DNA from: an uncultured Gemmatimonadota bacterium
Lineage (GTDB): Bacteria > Gemmatimonadota > Gemmatimonadetes > Gemmatimonadales > Gemmatimonadaceae
Assembly (NCBI GenBank): GCA_946480295.1
Contig: CAMLIT010000178.1
Location: 1 to 5,987, forward strand
DNA length: 5,987 bases
Reading direction: 5' to 3'
The position numbers were made by a program, and so were the translations under genes. Position 1 is the first letter of the stretch. The number at the start of each line of letters is the position of its first letter. Under the pieces are notes generated by a model that did not search any database, had not been told where the DNA came from, and saw only the letters and a program-made list of their open reading frames with translations. Positions 1 through 5,987 of this stretch are shown here, one piece after another.

Positions 1-203
1 CCCTGGAAGATCACCTCTTCCATCTTCGAGCCGCGCAGGAGGCGCGCGCGCTGCTCGCCGAGCACCCAGCGTACCGCGTCGGAGACGTTCGACTTGCCGC
101 AGCCGTTCGGCCCGACGATCGCCGTCGCCCCCGGCTCGAACACGAGCTGGGTAGAGTCGGCGAAGGACTTGAATCCGTGGAGCTCGAGCTTCGTCAACCG
201 CAC
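1..203 (-). CDS. smc: Chromosome segregation protein SMC, N-terminal fragment (cut by window edge)
   Basis: SMC is the ATPase of the bacterial condensin complex (with ScpA and ScpB) that compacts and segregates the chromosome in the cytoplasm. Only the first 67 residues are visible; the gene runs off the left edge. The start reads [17 protein letters not shown], the classic SMC opening. A perfect Walker A loop, GPNGCGKSN, covers residues 31-39, followed by the family signature RWVLGEQ (45-51) and MEEVIFQG near the edge. The GTG start (203-201) is supported by a GGGAG ribosome-binding site 9 bases upstream and by alignment to the usual SMC N-terminus; a TTG two codons further in is less likely. 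The start overlaps the stop of the upstream SPOR gene by one base (TAGTG), which suggests translational coupling and the same transcript. RecN or RecF is unlikely, given the FKSFAD and MEEVIF motifs. Confidence 0.95.
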   Translation of the reverse strand, partial: MRLTKLELHGFKSFADSTQLVFEPGATAIVGPNGCGKSNVSDAVRWVLGEQRARLLRGSKMEEVIFQ

Positions 204-1516
204 TAGAACACTCTCCCGATTCGGTACGCGAGCACCGGCGTGACGCCGGCGGCCCGCAAGGATTCGGCGAACATCGCGGCCTCCGCTGGGGATTCGAACG
301 CCCCGGCGTAGAGCCGCGCACTTCCATCTGGCTGGAACAGGGGATAGACGGCGATCCGCCGGGACAGGTACCTGGCGATCTCCGCCTGCACCGCACCGGC
401 CGCGACGCCGCTGTCGATCAGGAACGCGAACGGGGTTCGCACCACGCTCCCGCTCCGCCCGTCGAGCAGCCCGCGCGCGTGCAGCGCTTCGAGCAGCGAG
501 TCGGCGGACGTCGTATCGAGATAGGCGCCGGCGAGCACCCGGTACCAGCGCACGCCCTGGAGGGAGATGGGCGCGTACGTGGTCGCCGGCAGGTTGCTGG
601 CATTCTGCCTCAGGTACAAAATAGCACCCTCCGGCGTATTTGCATTCGTCAGCGCCACCGAGAACGCGGCGGCGGAGTCCGAATCGGCCGGATCGACCGG
701 CGCCGCCACGGCCGCCGTCTCCGCCGTCCCGGCGGCGGAATCGGTCGTCGCCGGGGGCGCGGTGACGGTCGCCACCGGAGGCGCGACCCTGCTCGAGTCG
801 CGGCGGGTCATCCACGCCGGGCGCGCTCCGCCCTGGATCATCGGGTATGCCAGCCAGGCACCGAGGGCGATCACGATGAGGGCGAGCAGCGCGCCCGCGA
901 CCGCGGCGACGCGCTTTCCGCTCCAGCGCCGCTTCGCTCGCGCGGCGCTGGACGGGGGCACGGCGCCGGCGCGCAGGCGCGGCTCGCGGACGTACGAGAT
1001 GACCTGCACGAGGGGGAGGGCCCGCGGCACCCCCTCGCCCACGAGGACCGCGCCGTCCAGCATGTCGACGAACGCGGCGACCTGCGGGGCGTCGGCCGGC
1101 GCGGCGATGACGAGGAGGGCCCCGACCTCACGGAAACCGGCGGCGAGCCGCCGCCAGCGCGGGTTGGGGAGGATCTCCTCGTACACGGGCGCTTCCGTGC
1201 CGGTCGGCATGAAGAAGAGCTCCCCGTCGCCGGGGACGCGCAGCGCCACCCGGTTCAGCGAGATCCCGTACAGAAAGCTGTCGACCAGGCCGTGCGGATC
1301 CTCGCGCGGCACGATCTCCTGGAAGGGCGCGGCGTCTCCCAGCAGGTCGCCGAGGGCGACTCGCCGGCGGCTCGCCTGGGCGCGGGCGATGCCGAGCGCG
1401 ACGAGCGCCGTCGCCTCGGGATCCTGGCCGAGGACGGCGATGGCGTGCAGAGCATCGAGCCTCTCCCCGAGCCGGCGCCCCTCCGCTTCCCAGTCGAAGC
1501 CGTCGGGTGTGGCCAT
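203..1516 (-). CDS. Membrane protein: degenerate ParA/BY-kinase-like domain, one TM helix, two tandem SPOR units
   Basis: This is a 437-residue, probably inner-membrane, protein. Residues about 20-165 follow the layout of MinD/ParA/BY-kinase P-loop domains but lack the catalytic residues. GQDPEAT (30-36) sits where GxGKST belongs, VALGDLLGD (53-61) where the DxD strand belongs, FMPTGTEAP (102-110) resembles the kinase 'LPaGpxPPNP' loop, and [10 protein letters not shown] (135-144) replaces Walker B. A basic stretch (AKRRWSGKR, 194-202) precedes one hydrophobic helix at 203-224, so the N-terminus should be cytoplasmic and the rest periplasmic. A Pro/Ala/Thr/Ser-rich linker (231-283) leads to two beta-alpha-beta-beta-alpha-beta units, about 284-361 and 362-437. 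Their best SPOR signatures are [10 protein letters not shown] and [17 protein letters not shown] domains bind glycan-stripped septal peptidoglycan. The ATG start lies 3 bases after the upstream lipoprotein stop, with a distant GAGGG 13 bases upstream; the TAG stop overlaps the smc start. The SPOR and membrane calls are firm; the pseudo-ATPase call is inferred from sequence pattern alone. Confidence 0.88.
   Translation of the reverse strand: MATPDGFDWEAEGRRLGERLDALHAIAVLGQDPEATALVALGIARAQASRRRVALGDLLGDAAPFQEIVPREDPHGLVDSFLYGISLNRVALRVPGDGELFFMPTGTEAPVYEEILPNPRWRRLAAGFREVGALLVIAAPADAPQVAAFVDMLDGAVLVGEGVPRALPLVQVISYVREPRLRAGAVPPSSAARAKRRWSGKRVAAVAGALLALIVIALGAWLAYPMIQGGARPAWMTRRDSSRVAPPVATVTAPPATTDSAAGTAETAAVAAPVDPADSDSAAAFSVALTNANTPEGAILYLRQNASNLPATTYAPISLQGVRWYRVLAGAYLDTTSADSLLEALHARGLLDGRSGSVVRTPFAFLIDSGVAAGAVQAEIARYLSRRIAVYPLFQPDGSARLYAGAFESPAEAAMFAESLRAAGVTPVLAYRIGRVF
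213..217 (-). promoter_or_regulatory. Ribosome-binding site of smc
   Basis: On the minus strand GGGAG lies 9 bases before the GTG start of smc, inside the last codons of the upstream SPOR gene. It is the best Shine-Dalgarno match among the three visible starts and decides for GTG at 203-201 over the TTG two codons later. Confidence 0.65.
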
Positions 1517-1519
1517 CGG

Positions 1520-3094
1520 CTACGGGTTGCCCTCGAAGATCCAGTAGCTGTTGCGCGACTCGCGCCCCACCGCGTCGGCCTCCGCGCGCGTGGGGTACGG
1601 CCCGAGCACGACGCGGTAGATCGTCGTCCCGTCGCGCACAGTGGGCGCCACGTGCGCCGTCTGCCCCCGCACCCTGATGCGCGAGGCGACCTGCTGCGCC
1701 GCCTGCGGATTCAGCAGCGCGGCGAACGAGACGGTGTAGCCGGCCTGCGCGGGCGCGGTGCCGTTCGAGCGCGGGGCGGGGGCCGGAGGGACCCCGGGCA
1801 GGCCCGGGGCGGCGCCCGGCGGGGCACCCGCCGCGCCGGGGAACTGCGCGGCAAGCGCCGAATCGGCGGCCGCCGCGGAATCGCGGGCCGCGGCCGCGCG
1901 CACGGAATCGATGCTGTCGCTGGCGAAGCGCACCGGCTGGTCGAGCGCCTTGGAGCGCGGGCGGAAGCCGTCCCAGAGGAAGCCGTACCAGAAGTCCTTC
2001 GTCCCGCCCTTCACGACCTGCTTCGGCTGCAGCGTCTCGCCGTCCACGAGCACGACATCGCCGCCCTGCGCCAGCGCGACGGCGCCGTCGGGGAGGACGA
2101 AGGGCAAGTCGTGGCGCCACGACGACTTGACGGTGCCGACGAGGCGGTCGGTGCCGATGGCGATGACCCACGCCGAGTCGCCGCCCTCGGCGCGCGCGAG
2201 GAGGTACCTGCCTAACGGGTCCATGCGCAGGTCCTCCGGCTGGCCGGGCAGCTCGAGCGTCGACGACACGCGATCGCGGTACCGGTCGACGACGCTGAGC
2301 ACGTGGCTCGAGTCGGTGGCGACGAACAGCCGGTCCCCACTCGGCGTCGCGGTGAGCGCGCTGATGTCGTGATCGAACTCGATCGGCGGCACCCGGTCGA
2401 GGGTGCGCGTACGCAACCCGACGAGCTGGTGCCCGTCCACGAAGTACAGCCGGTCCCCGAGCTGGGTGCGGAGCTCGCGCCCGGGGGGCGGCACCTTCAC
2501 CGTGTCGAGGAGCTTGGTCTCCGGCGGGTGCAGCCGCCAGACGACGTCCTCGTCGCTTTTCTTCCCGGCGCTGGCGAGGAGGAGGACCGACCCGTCGGCC
2601 TGCGGAAAGACGGCGCGCGCCGGCTCGGGGGGCTTGTAGACCCACGCGCCGGCGGGGGTGAAGCGCGCGAGCGCCCCGTCGCTGCCGATGGCGTAGATCG
2701 TCGATCCGTCGATCGAGGTGACGCCAGTGAGCTTCGCCTTGCGTGAGGTCGCGAGGCGGACGTTCCCGAGCCGCAGGTCGATCCGGCCCGGCACGCCGCG
2801 GGTGTCGAGGAAGGCGATGGTCCCGGCGTCGCGGTCGAAGCCGAGCACGCGGGAGAGCGCCGGCGCCTCGTCCGACGACGTCCACACGACGGAATCGAGC
2901 TTCGGATAGGCGAGCACGCGCGCGGTGCCGCCATTGTGCGGCAGGCGCAGCACGAGGGGATCGGCACCGAGGCGGCTTCCGAGGGAGGCGATCTCGTGCG
3001 CGGACGGCAGTGCGTTGCGGTCCGGTCCGCCGCACGCGGCAAGCACGAGCACCAACGCGACGAGCGGGCGCACGGGGGAAAAGTATCGGGACAC
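1520..3094 (-). CDS. Probable outer-membrane lipoprotein with beta-propeller-like body and C-terminal SPOR domain
   Basis: This is a 524-residue envelope protein. The N-terminus has a short basic/hydrophobic signal peptide ending in the lipobox LAAC with Cys21 as the lipidation site. Gly22-Gly23 follow with no Asp at +2, which fits outer-membrane sorting under the E. coli Lol rule. Residues about 45-375 contain recurring strand pairs of the YncE/PQQ-propeller style, such as GSTIYAIGSDG (130-140), GDRLFVATDSSHVLSVVD (253-270) and GRYLLARAEG (295-304), roughly six blades. No catalytic motif is visible. An Ala/Asp/Ser then Pro/Gly/Ala linker (391-450) leads to a SPOR domain at 452-524 (YTVSFAALLNPQAA, IYRVVLGPYPTRAEAD), which should bind septal peptidoglycan. 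The start is GTG (3094-3092) with no convincing Shine-Dalgarno; an in-frame TGA at 3199-3197 and no intervening start codon limit extension. A GTG at codon 8 would give a shorter signal peptide. It is the first gene of the operon with the double-SPOR gene and smc. Confidence 0.9.
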   Translation of the reverse strand: MSRYFSPVRPLVALVLVLAACGGPDRNALPSAHEIASLGSRLGADPLVLRLPHNGGTARVLAYPKLDSVVWTSSDEAPALSRVLGFDRDAGTIAFLDTRGVPGRIDLRLGNVRLATSRKAKLTGVTSIDGSTIYAIGSDGALARFTPAGAWVYKPPEPARAVFPQADGSVLLLASAGKKSDEDVVWRLHPPETKLLDTVKVPPPGRELRTQLGDRLYFVDGHQLVGLRTRTLDRVPPIEFDHDISALTATPSGDRLFVATDSSHVLSVVDRYRDRVSSTLELPGQPEDLRMDPLGRYLLARAEGGDSAWVIAIGTDRLVGTVKSSWRHDLPFVLPDGAVALAQGGDVVLVDGETLQPKQVVKGGTKDFWYGFLWDGFRPRSKALDQPVRFASDSIDSVRAAAARDSAAAADSALAAQFPGAAGAPPGAAPGLPGVPPAPAPRSNGTAPAQAGYTVSFAALLNPQAAQQVASRIRVRGQTAHVAPTVRDGTTIYRVVLGPYPTRAEADAVGRESRNSYWIFEGNP

Positions 3095-3124
3095 TGAGAG
3101 TGCGGGAAGCGCCTCGGGTGACGA

Positions 3125-3147
3125 GGGCCTCCGCCGGTCGGAGGCCC
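3125..3147 (-). promoter_or_regulatory. Perfect 9-bp hairpin in the leader of the lipoprotein gene
   Basis: GGGCCTCCG (3125-3133) and CGGAGGCCC (3139-3147) are exact inverted copies around a 5-base loop. The hairpin lies 31 bases before the lipoprotein GTG. No T-run follows it on either strand, so it is not a standard terminator. It could be a leader RNA structure, a protein-binding palindrome, or chance in very GC-rich sequence. Confidence 0.4.
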
Positions 3148-3153
3148 AGGAAC

Positions 3154-3189
3154 GGAAAACCTCGGCGCGGGACGGTCCCTGCCGAGGTT
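3154..3189 (-). terminator. Candidate rho-independent terminator or attenuator
   Basis: On the minus strand AACCTCGGC (3189-3181) pairs perfectly with GCCGAGGTT (3166-3158). The 14-base interior contains a second small stem, GGGA/TCCC around a 3-base loop. The 3' arm runs into TTTTCCGTTCC, a short imperfect T-tract. The site is about 275 bases beyond the stop of the propeller/barrel gene and about 60 bases before the lipoprotein gene. It may end the former's transcript or attenuate the latter. The T-tract is weak, which limits confidence. Confidence 0.45.
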
Positions 3190-3281
3190 CTCCCTGTCAT
3201 TCCCTACACTGCAGCGGGGGGGAGGGTTCGCGCGGTGATCCGGATTGCGTTCCTCAAGGGCACTGCTGACGCGCTGCGACC

Positions 3282-3365
3282 TGGATTCACTGCGGACTGC
3301 GGACGGACTGCGGACCCGAGACCCGGATTCGCTGCGGACTGCGGATGCACTGCGGACGCGGATGG
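3282..3365. repeat. Two 42-bp imperfect tandem repeats built from ACTGCGGA
   Basis: Units 3282-3323 and 3324-3365 differ at only two of their first 22 bases and diverge toward their 3' ends. Each contains three copies of (A/G)CTGCGGA at the same offsets (3289, 3296, 3307 and 3331, 3338, 3349); five are exact and one begins with G. The array lies between genes, downstream of the propeller/barrel gene. Inverted copies of the motif occur at 3421-3429 and 3432-3441. There are too few units, and no unique spacers, for CRISPR. Function unknown. Confidence 0.8.
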
Positions 3366-3464
3366 TCGGACACACGACGGGGCGCGGTGAGGTGAACGGA
3401 GTCCGTCCCGTTTGTCGCCCGTCCGCAGTCGATCCGCGTCCTTCGTGCGCAGGGCAGCCCGCCT

Positions 3465-5987
3465 CTAGAAGCTGGGCCACAGCGACCACGTCCAGAATCC
3501 CTTGTGCCCGGGCGTGTCGAGCGGGACCGCGTAGTCCCAGCGCAGCATCGCGTAGTTGAACAGGTTCACCCGCAGGCCGAAGCCGTAGCTGCGCAGCGGG
3601 TAGCGCTGCTTGCTGACGTCGAAGTCGTCGGGGCGCGAGCCGTAGACCGTCTGGCCGGCCGACCAGGCGAGCCCCTCGTCGTAGAAGAGCACTCCGTCCA
3701 GCGGCGGCAGCGAGATCGGGACGATTCCCAGGTCGATCTGCCGCACGAGCGGGAAGCGCAGCTCCGCGTTCGCCACCGCCACCCGGCTGCCGAGGAGCTG
3801 CACGGCGCTGCAGTTCGACGTGTTCGCCCCGAGGACGGGGCAGGTGAGGTAGAACGAGTTGTTGCGGTCGTAGCCGCGGACGAAGTCGGGGCGCGCGATG
3901 TACTTCGGGAACTCCCGCTCGTTCGGCCCGATGGACATGTTCGCGTACAGGCGCGTGGCTAGCGTGAGGTAGTCGAAGAGGATCGCGTCGTACCGACGGT
4001 AGTCGGCCAGGTACTCCACCCAGTTGAACGACCCGATGACGGGGCTCACCTGGAAGCGGTAGCGGCGCCCCTCGAGCGGACCGGAGTAGCCGAACAGGGT
4101 GTTGTCGGAGACGTACGCGAGCTGCGCGTCGAGGTAGTTGAGCGTCGGATCGCGGTGCGTCGTGTCCATCTGGAACGGCTGTGCCGGCCGATCCGTGTAC
4201 ACGGGCCGGTGGATGAAGAAGCGTGACCGGTCGATGTTGTTGAAGCCGCCCCCGATCTCGATGCGCGTGAAGCGGTTGATCGGATACGCCGTGACGCCGA
4301 AGACCTGCCGCGCGACGTAGGTCGTGATCTCCTGCGTCTCCCGCTGCACGCCGAGCGAGTCCGCCGGCGAGTAGTAGTCGTTCGACAGGAAGTAGTACGG
4401 CGCCTGCGAGAACCCGGTGGAGTACTGCCACCGCCCGCCGAGATTCGTGTACCCCGCGTAGAGCTGCGACTCGCTGATGCGGCCGTTCACACCGCCGGAG
4501 AGGGCGAGGCGGTTGTTCCCGAGCATGTCGCTGAGCACGACCGTCGTCCCGCCGTACATGTTCCGCCCGTAGTTGTCCGGCGTGTAGCCGATGCTCGGCC
4601 GCGAGACGTAGTCCGGCTGGAAGCGGACCTTGTAGGCGTAGTCGTGGAACTTCGTCGTATCCGGCAGCGCGAGGTCGAAGGAGTCGAGGAGCGCGGCGAT
4701 GCTCACCTGGGCGCGCGGCGGCGTGCGCGCGCCGACGCTGGTGTCGGCCGCCGCGTGCGCCGCGCCCGTGTCCGCGGCGGGCGGATGCATCCCGAGGTCG
4801 AGGCCGTTCTGCCGCGCGTCGGTCGCGCCGTCGATCACCGCGTCGGTCGTCGCGCGATTGTGCTCGTCCTGCGCCACGACCACCGGCACCTTCTCGCGGT
4901 ACGGCGCGCCGCGCAGCGAGCGTGGATGGTTGATCGACCAGATGGTGTAATCGCCGTTCTCGTAGTACGTGAAGGCGAGGCGGTCCGCCTTGCGCGCCCA
5001 GGTGATCGCCGGGCTGTACTCCGTCAGCGCGGATACCGCGCCCACGACGTTCGTGAGCTGGTACTGCTCGTGCCGGTCGAGGTCGTAGAGGAAGAGATTC
5101 GCGGTGCCCGTGCGGTCGGAGACGAAGGCGATGGAGCGGCCGTCGGGAGACCACTGCGGGTTCAGGTTCAGCCCCGTCTGTCCGGGGAGGACCGTCGTCG
5201 TCCCCTTCTCGAGATCGAGCACGTTGATGCGCCACTTCGGGAACTTCAGCAGCTCGAAGCTCGCGTCCGGCCCGCGGTCGCTGGCGAAGGCGATCATCTT
5301 TCCGTCGGGCGACCACTGCGGCTGCACGTCGCCGAAGCGGTCGTTCGTCAGGCGGCGGAAGTCCGTCCCGTCGGCGTTCACCATGTACAGGTCGGTGATG
5401 CCGCCGTTGCTTCCGCTGAACACGAGCTGCTTCCCGTCGGGCGACCACGACGGCCCGGTCACGCCCTCGAGCGGCAGGTCGAACTTGCGGATGATCTTCC
5501 GCGTCGCGACATCGAGGACGTAGAGCACGTCCCTGCCCGCCGCCTGCGCCGTGAAGGCGAGGAAGCGATCGTCGGGGGAGAAGGCGCTCTGCGAGTAGAG
5601 CAGGCGCAGCTCCTCGAAGTTCGGATCCGTCGTGCTCTTGATGAGGCGCTTGATGCGCTTGCCCGTCTCGCCGTCGCCGAGCCAGAGGTCGATGAAGACC
5701 TGGCCTTTCATGAAGCTGCCGTTCGAGAGGAAGGCGATGTACTTCCCGTCCTGCGACAGCGAGGGCGCGAGGAAGATCTCGCCGCCGCTCTTCCGCGGCG
5801 TGAGCAGCGACTGGGCGAACTTGCGCGGCCGGTCCATGCTGCCGACGGCGGGGAGGAGCCGCTGCTGCAGGTCCTCCTTCCACTCGTCGCCGAGGTCCTC
5901 GAGCGACACGCCGAGCTCGCGCTTGAACGCGCGCTCGATGCCGACGCTCGGCACCGCGTTCATGATCTGGCCGATCGCCTCGTCGCC
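3465..5987 (-). CDS. PD40/TolB-like beta-propeller fused to an Omp85/BamA-type outer-membrane barrel (5' end missing)
   Basis: 840 residues are visible and the reading frame is open at the right edge, so the true start lies outside the window; the ATG at 5963 is internal. Numbering here is from the window edge. Residues 1-45 (with IERAFKRELGVSLEDL) resemble the helical tail of peptidase-MA-like gluzincin domains, so a protease-type domain, perhaps inactive, may precede. Six PD40/TolB motifs follow at about 75, 134, 179, 223, 277 and 328; the clearest are PSWSPDGKQLVFSG, PQWSPDGKMIAFAS and PQWSPDGRSIAFVS. They predict a six-bladed periplasmic propeller. A polar, Ala-rich linker (about 375-430) leads to a barrel from about 448 to 840. 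The barrel carries the Omp85 loop-6 motif VRGY (703-706), a GSRVAVANAELRFPL strand near 733-748 and a C-terminal Phe that fits BAM recognition. Two Cys (716, 726) lie in a likely surface loop. Known Omp85 proteins insert or secrete proteins; the substrate here is unknown. Confidence 0.88.
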   Translation of the reverse strand, partial: GDEAIGQIMNAVPSVGIERAFKRELGVSLEDLGDEWKEDLQQRLLPAVGSMDRPRKFAQSLLTPRKSGGEIFLAPSLSQDGKYIAFLSNGSFMKGQVFIDLWLGDGETGKRIKRLIKSTTDPNFEELRLLYSQSAFSPDDRFLAFTAQAAGRDVLYVLDVATRKIIRKFDLPLEGVTGPSWSPDGKQLVFSGSNGGITDLYMVNADGTDFRRLTNDRFGDVQPQWSPDGKMIAFASDRGPDASFELLKFPKWRINVLDLEKGTTTVLPGQTGLNLNPQWSPDGRSIAFVSDRTGTANLFLYDLDRHEQYQLTNVVGAVSALTEYSPAITWARKADRLAFTYYENGDYTIWSINHPRSLRGAPYREKVPVVVAQDEHNRATTDAVIDGATDARQNGLDLGMHPPAADTGAAHAAADTSVGARTPPRAQVSIAALLDSFDLALPDTTKFHDYAYKVRFQPDYVSRPSIGYTPDNYGRNMYGGTTVVLSDMLGNNRLALSGGVNGRISESQLYAGYTNLGGRWQYSTGFSQAPYYFLSNDYYSPADSLGVQRETQEITTYVARQVFGVTAYPINRFTRIEIGGGFNNIDRSRFFIHRPVYTDRPAQPFQMDTTHRDPTLNYLDAQLAYVSDNTLFGYSGPLEGRRYRFQVSPVIGSFNWVEYLADYRRYDAILFDYLTLATRLYANMSIGPNEREFPKYIARPDFVRGYDRNNSFYLTCPVLGANTSNCSAVQLLGSRVAVANAELRFPLVRQIDLGIVPISLPPLDGVLFYDEGLAWSAGQTVYGSRPDDFDVSKQRYPLRSYGFGLRVNLFNYAMLRWDYAVPLDTPGHKGFWTWSLWPSF

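Larger units (their letters stand above)
3095..3464. other. 370-base intergenic region between the barrel gene and the lipoprotein gene
   Basis: No coding region on either strand is convincing here. Read on the minus strand from the barrel-gene stop, it holds inverted ACTGCGGA-type motifs (3421-3441), the 42-bp repeat pair (3282-3365), a seven-G homopolymer followed by AGGG (3216-3226, plus-strand sense), the terminator-like hairpin (3154-3189) and the second hairpin (3125-3147). A promoter for the three-gene operon is expected somewhere here, but no good -35/-10 pair could be picked out. Confidence 0.6.

Noticed and set aside
203..1516. Functional tyrosine kinase or ParA ATPase call for the double-SPOR protein
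   Set aside because: The Walker A Lys and Ser, Walker B Asp and the C-terminal tyrosine cluster are all absent, so an active enzyme is not supported.
479..2215. Long plus-strand open frame of 578 codons
   Set aside because: It is antisense to two well-supported SPOR genes, its product is Arg/Gly/Ala-rich with no recognisable domain, and such frames are expected opposite GC-rich genes.
1128..3200. Minus-strand open frame of 690 codons overlapping the lipoprotein
   Set aside because: A shadow frame with Arg/Pro/Ala-biased composition; the overlapping frame carries a lipobox and SPOR domain.
3216..3222. Seven-G run as a phase-variation tract
   Set aside because: It is outside any coding frame and not placed between recognisable promoter elements. 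Runs of this length are common in such GC-rich DNA.
3200..3260. Sigma-70 promoter using TTGAGG (minus strand, 3257-3252) as -35
   Set aside because: The sequence 17 bases downstream is CGCGCG-like with no -10 resemblance. The TAGGGA near 3205 has no matching -35.
3282..3365. CRISPR array
   Set aside because: The units are contiguous and only two in number, the internal motifs are about 8 bp, and there are no unique spacers or cas genes.
3401..3464. Terminator directly after the barrel-gene stop
   Set aside because: Only short GGGC/GCCC and ACGGA/TCCGT pairings with 1-base loops were seen, and there is no T-tract.
2497..5883. Minus-strand open frame of 1128 codons spanning the barrel gene and the intergenic region
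   Set aside because: It is out of frame with the PD40/Omp85 protein, rich in Arg, Ala and Pro, and reads through the repeats and hairpins. No domain pattern was seen.

Overview
The window is GC-rich bacterial DNA in which every credible gene lies on the minus strand, so it reads from right to left. The sequence suggests a Gram-negative (diderm) bacterium: it encodes an Omp85-type outer-membrane barrel, a lipoprotein and SPOR-domain envelope proteins. GC-rich codon use, Ala/Asp/Ser-rich linkers and a PD40-propeller/barrel fusion fit Gemmatimonadota best. That placement is an inference from gene style; no rRNA or other phylogenetic marker was available to test it. All three stop codons visible are TAG.

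Right part (3465-5987): most of a very large envelope protein, open at its 5' end. It ends a helical tail resembling that of peptidase-MA-like (gluzincin) domains, continues into a six-motif PD40/TolB-type beta-propeller and a low-complexity linker, and closes with an Omp85/BamA-like beta-barrel that carries the VRGY motif and a terminal Phe. Next is a 370-base gap (3095-3464). It holds two 42-bp imperfect tandem repeats built from ACTGCGGA, a terminator-like hairpin and a second perfect 9-bp hairpin just ahead of the next gene.

Left part (1-3094): three tightly packed genes that look like one operon. The first encodes a lipoprotein with a probable beta-propeller and a C-terminal SPOR domain. 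Three bases later comes a membrane protein with a cytoplasmic domain that looks like a degenerate P-loop ATPase of the ParA/BY-kinase type, one transmembrane helix and two tandem SPOR units. Its stop overlaps by one base (TAGTG) the GTG start of smc, of which only the first 67 codons are in the window.

Taken together, the operon places two SPOR proteins, a domain known to bind denuded peptidoglycan at the division septum, directly in front of the SMC chromosome-condensation ATPase. A working reading is an envelope/septum module co-expressed with chromosome organisation. The apparently dead ATPase fused to a double SPOR is the most unusual element. The link to SMC function is inference from gene order only.
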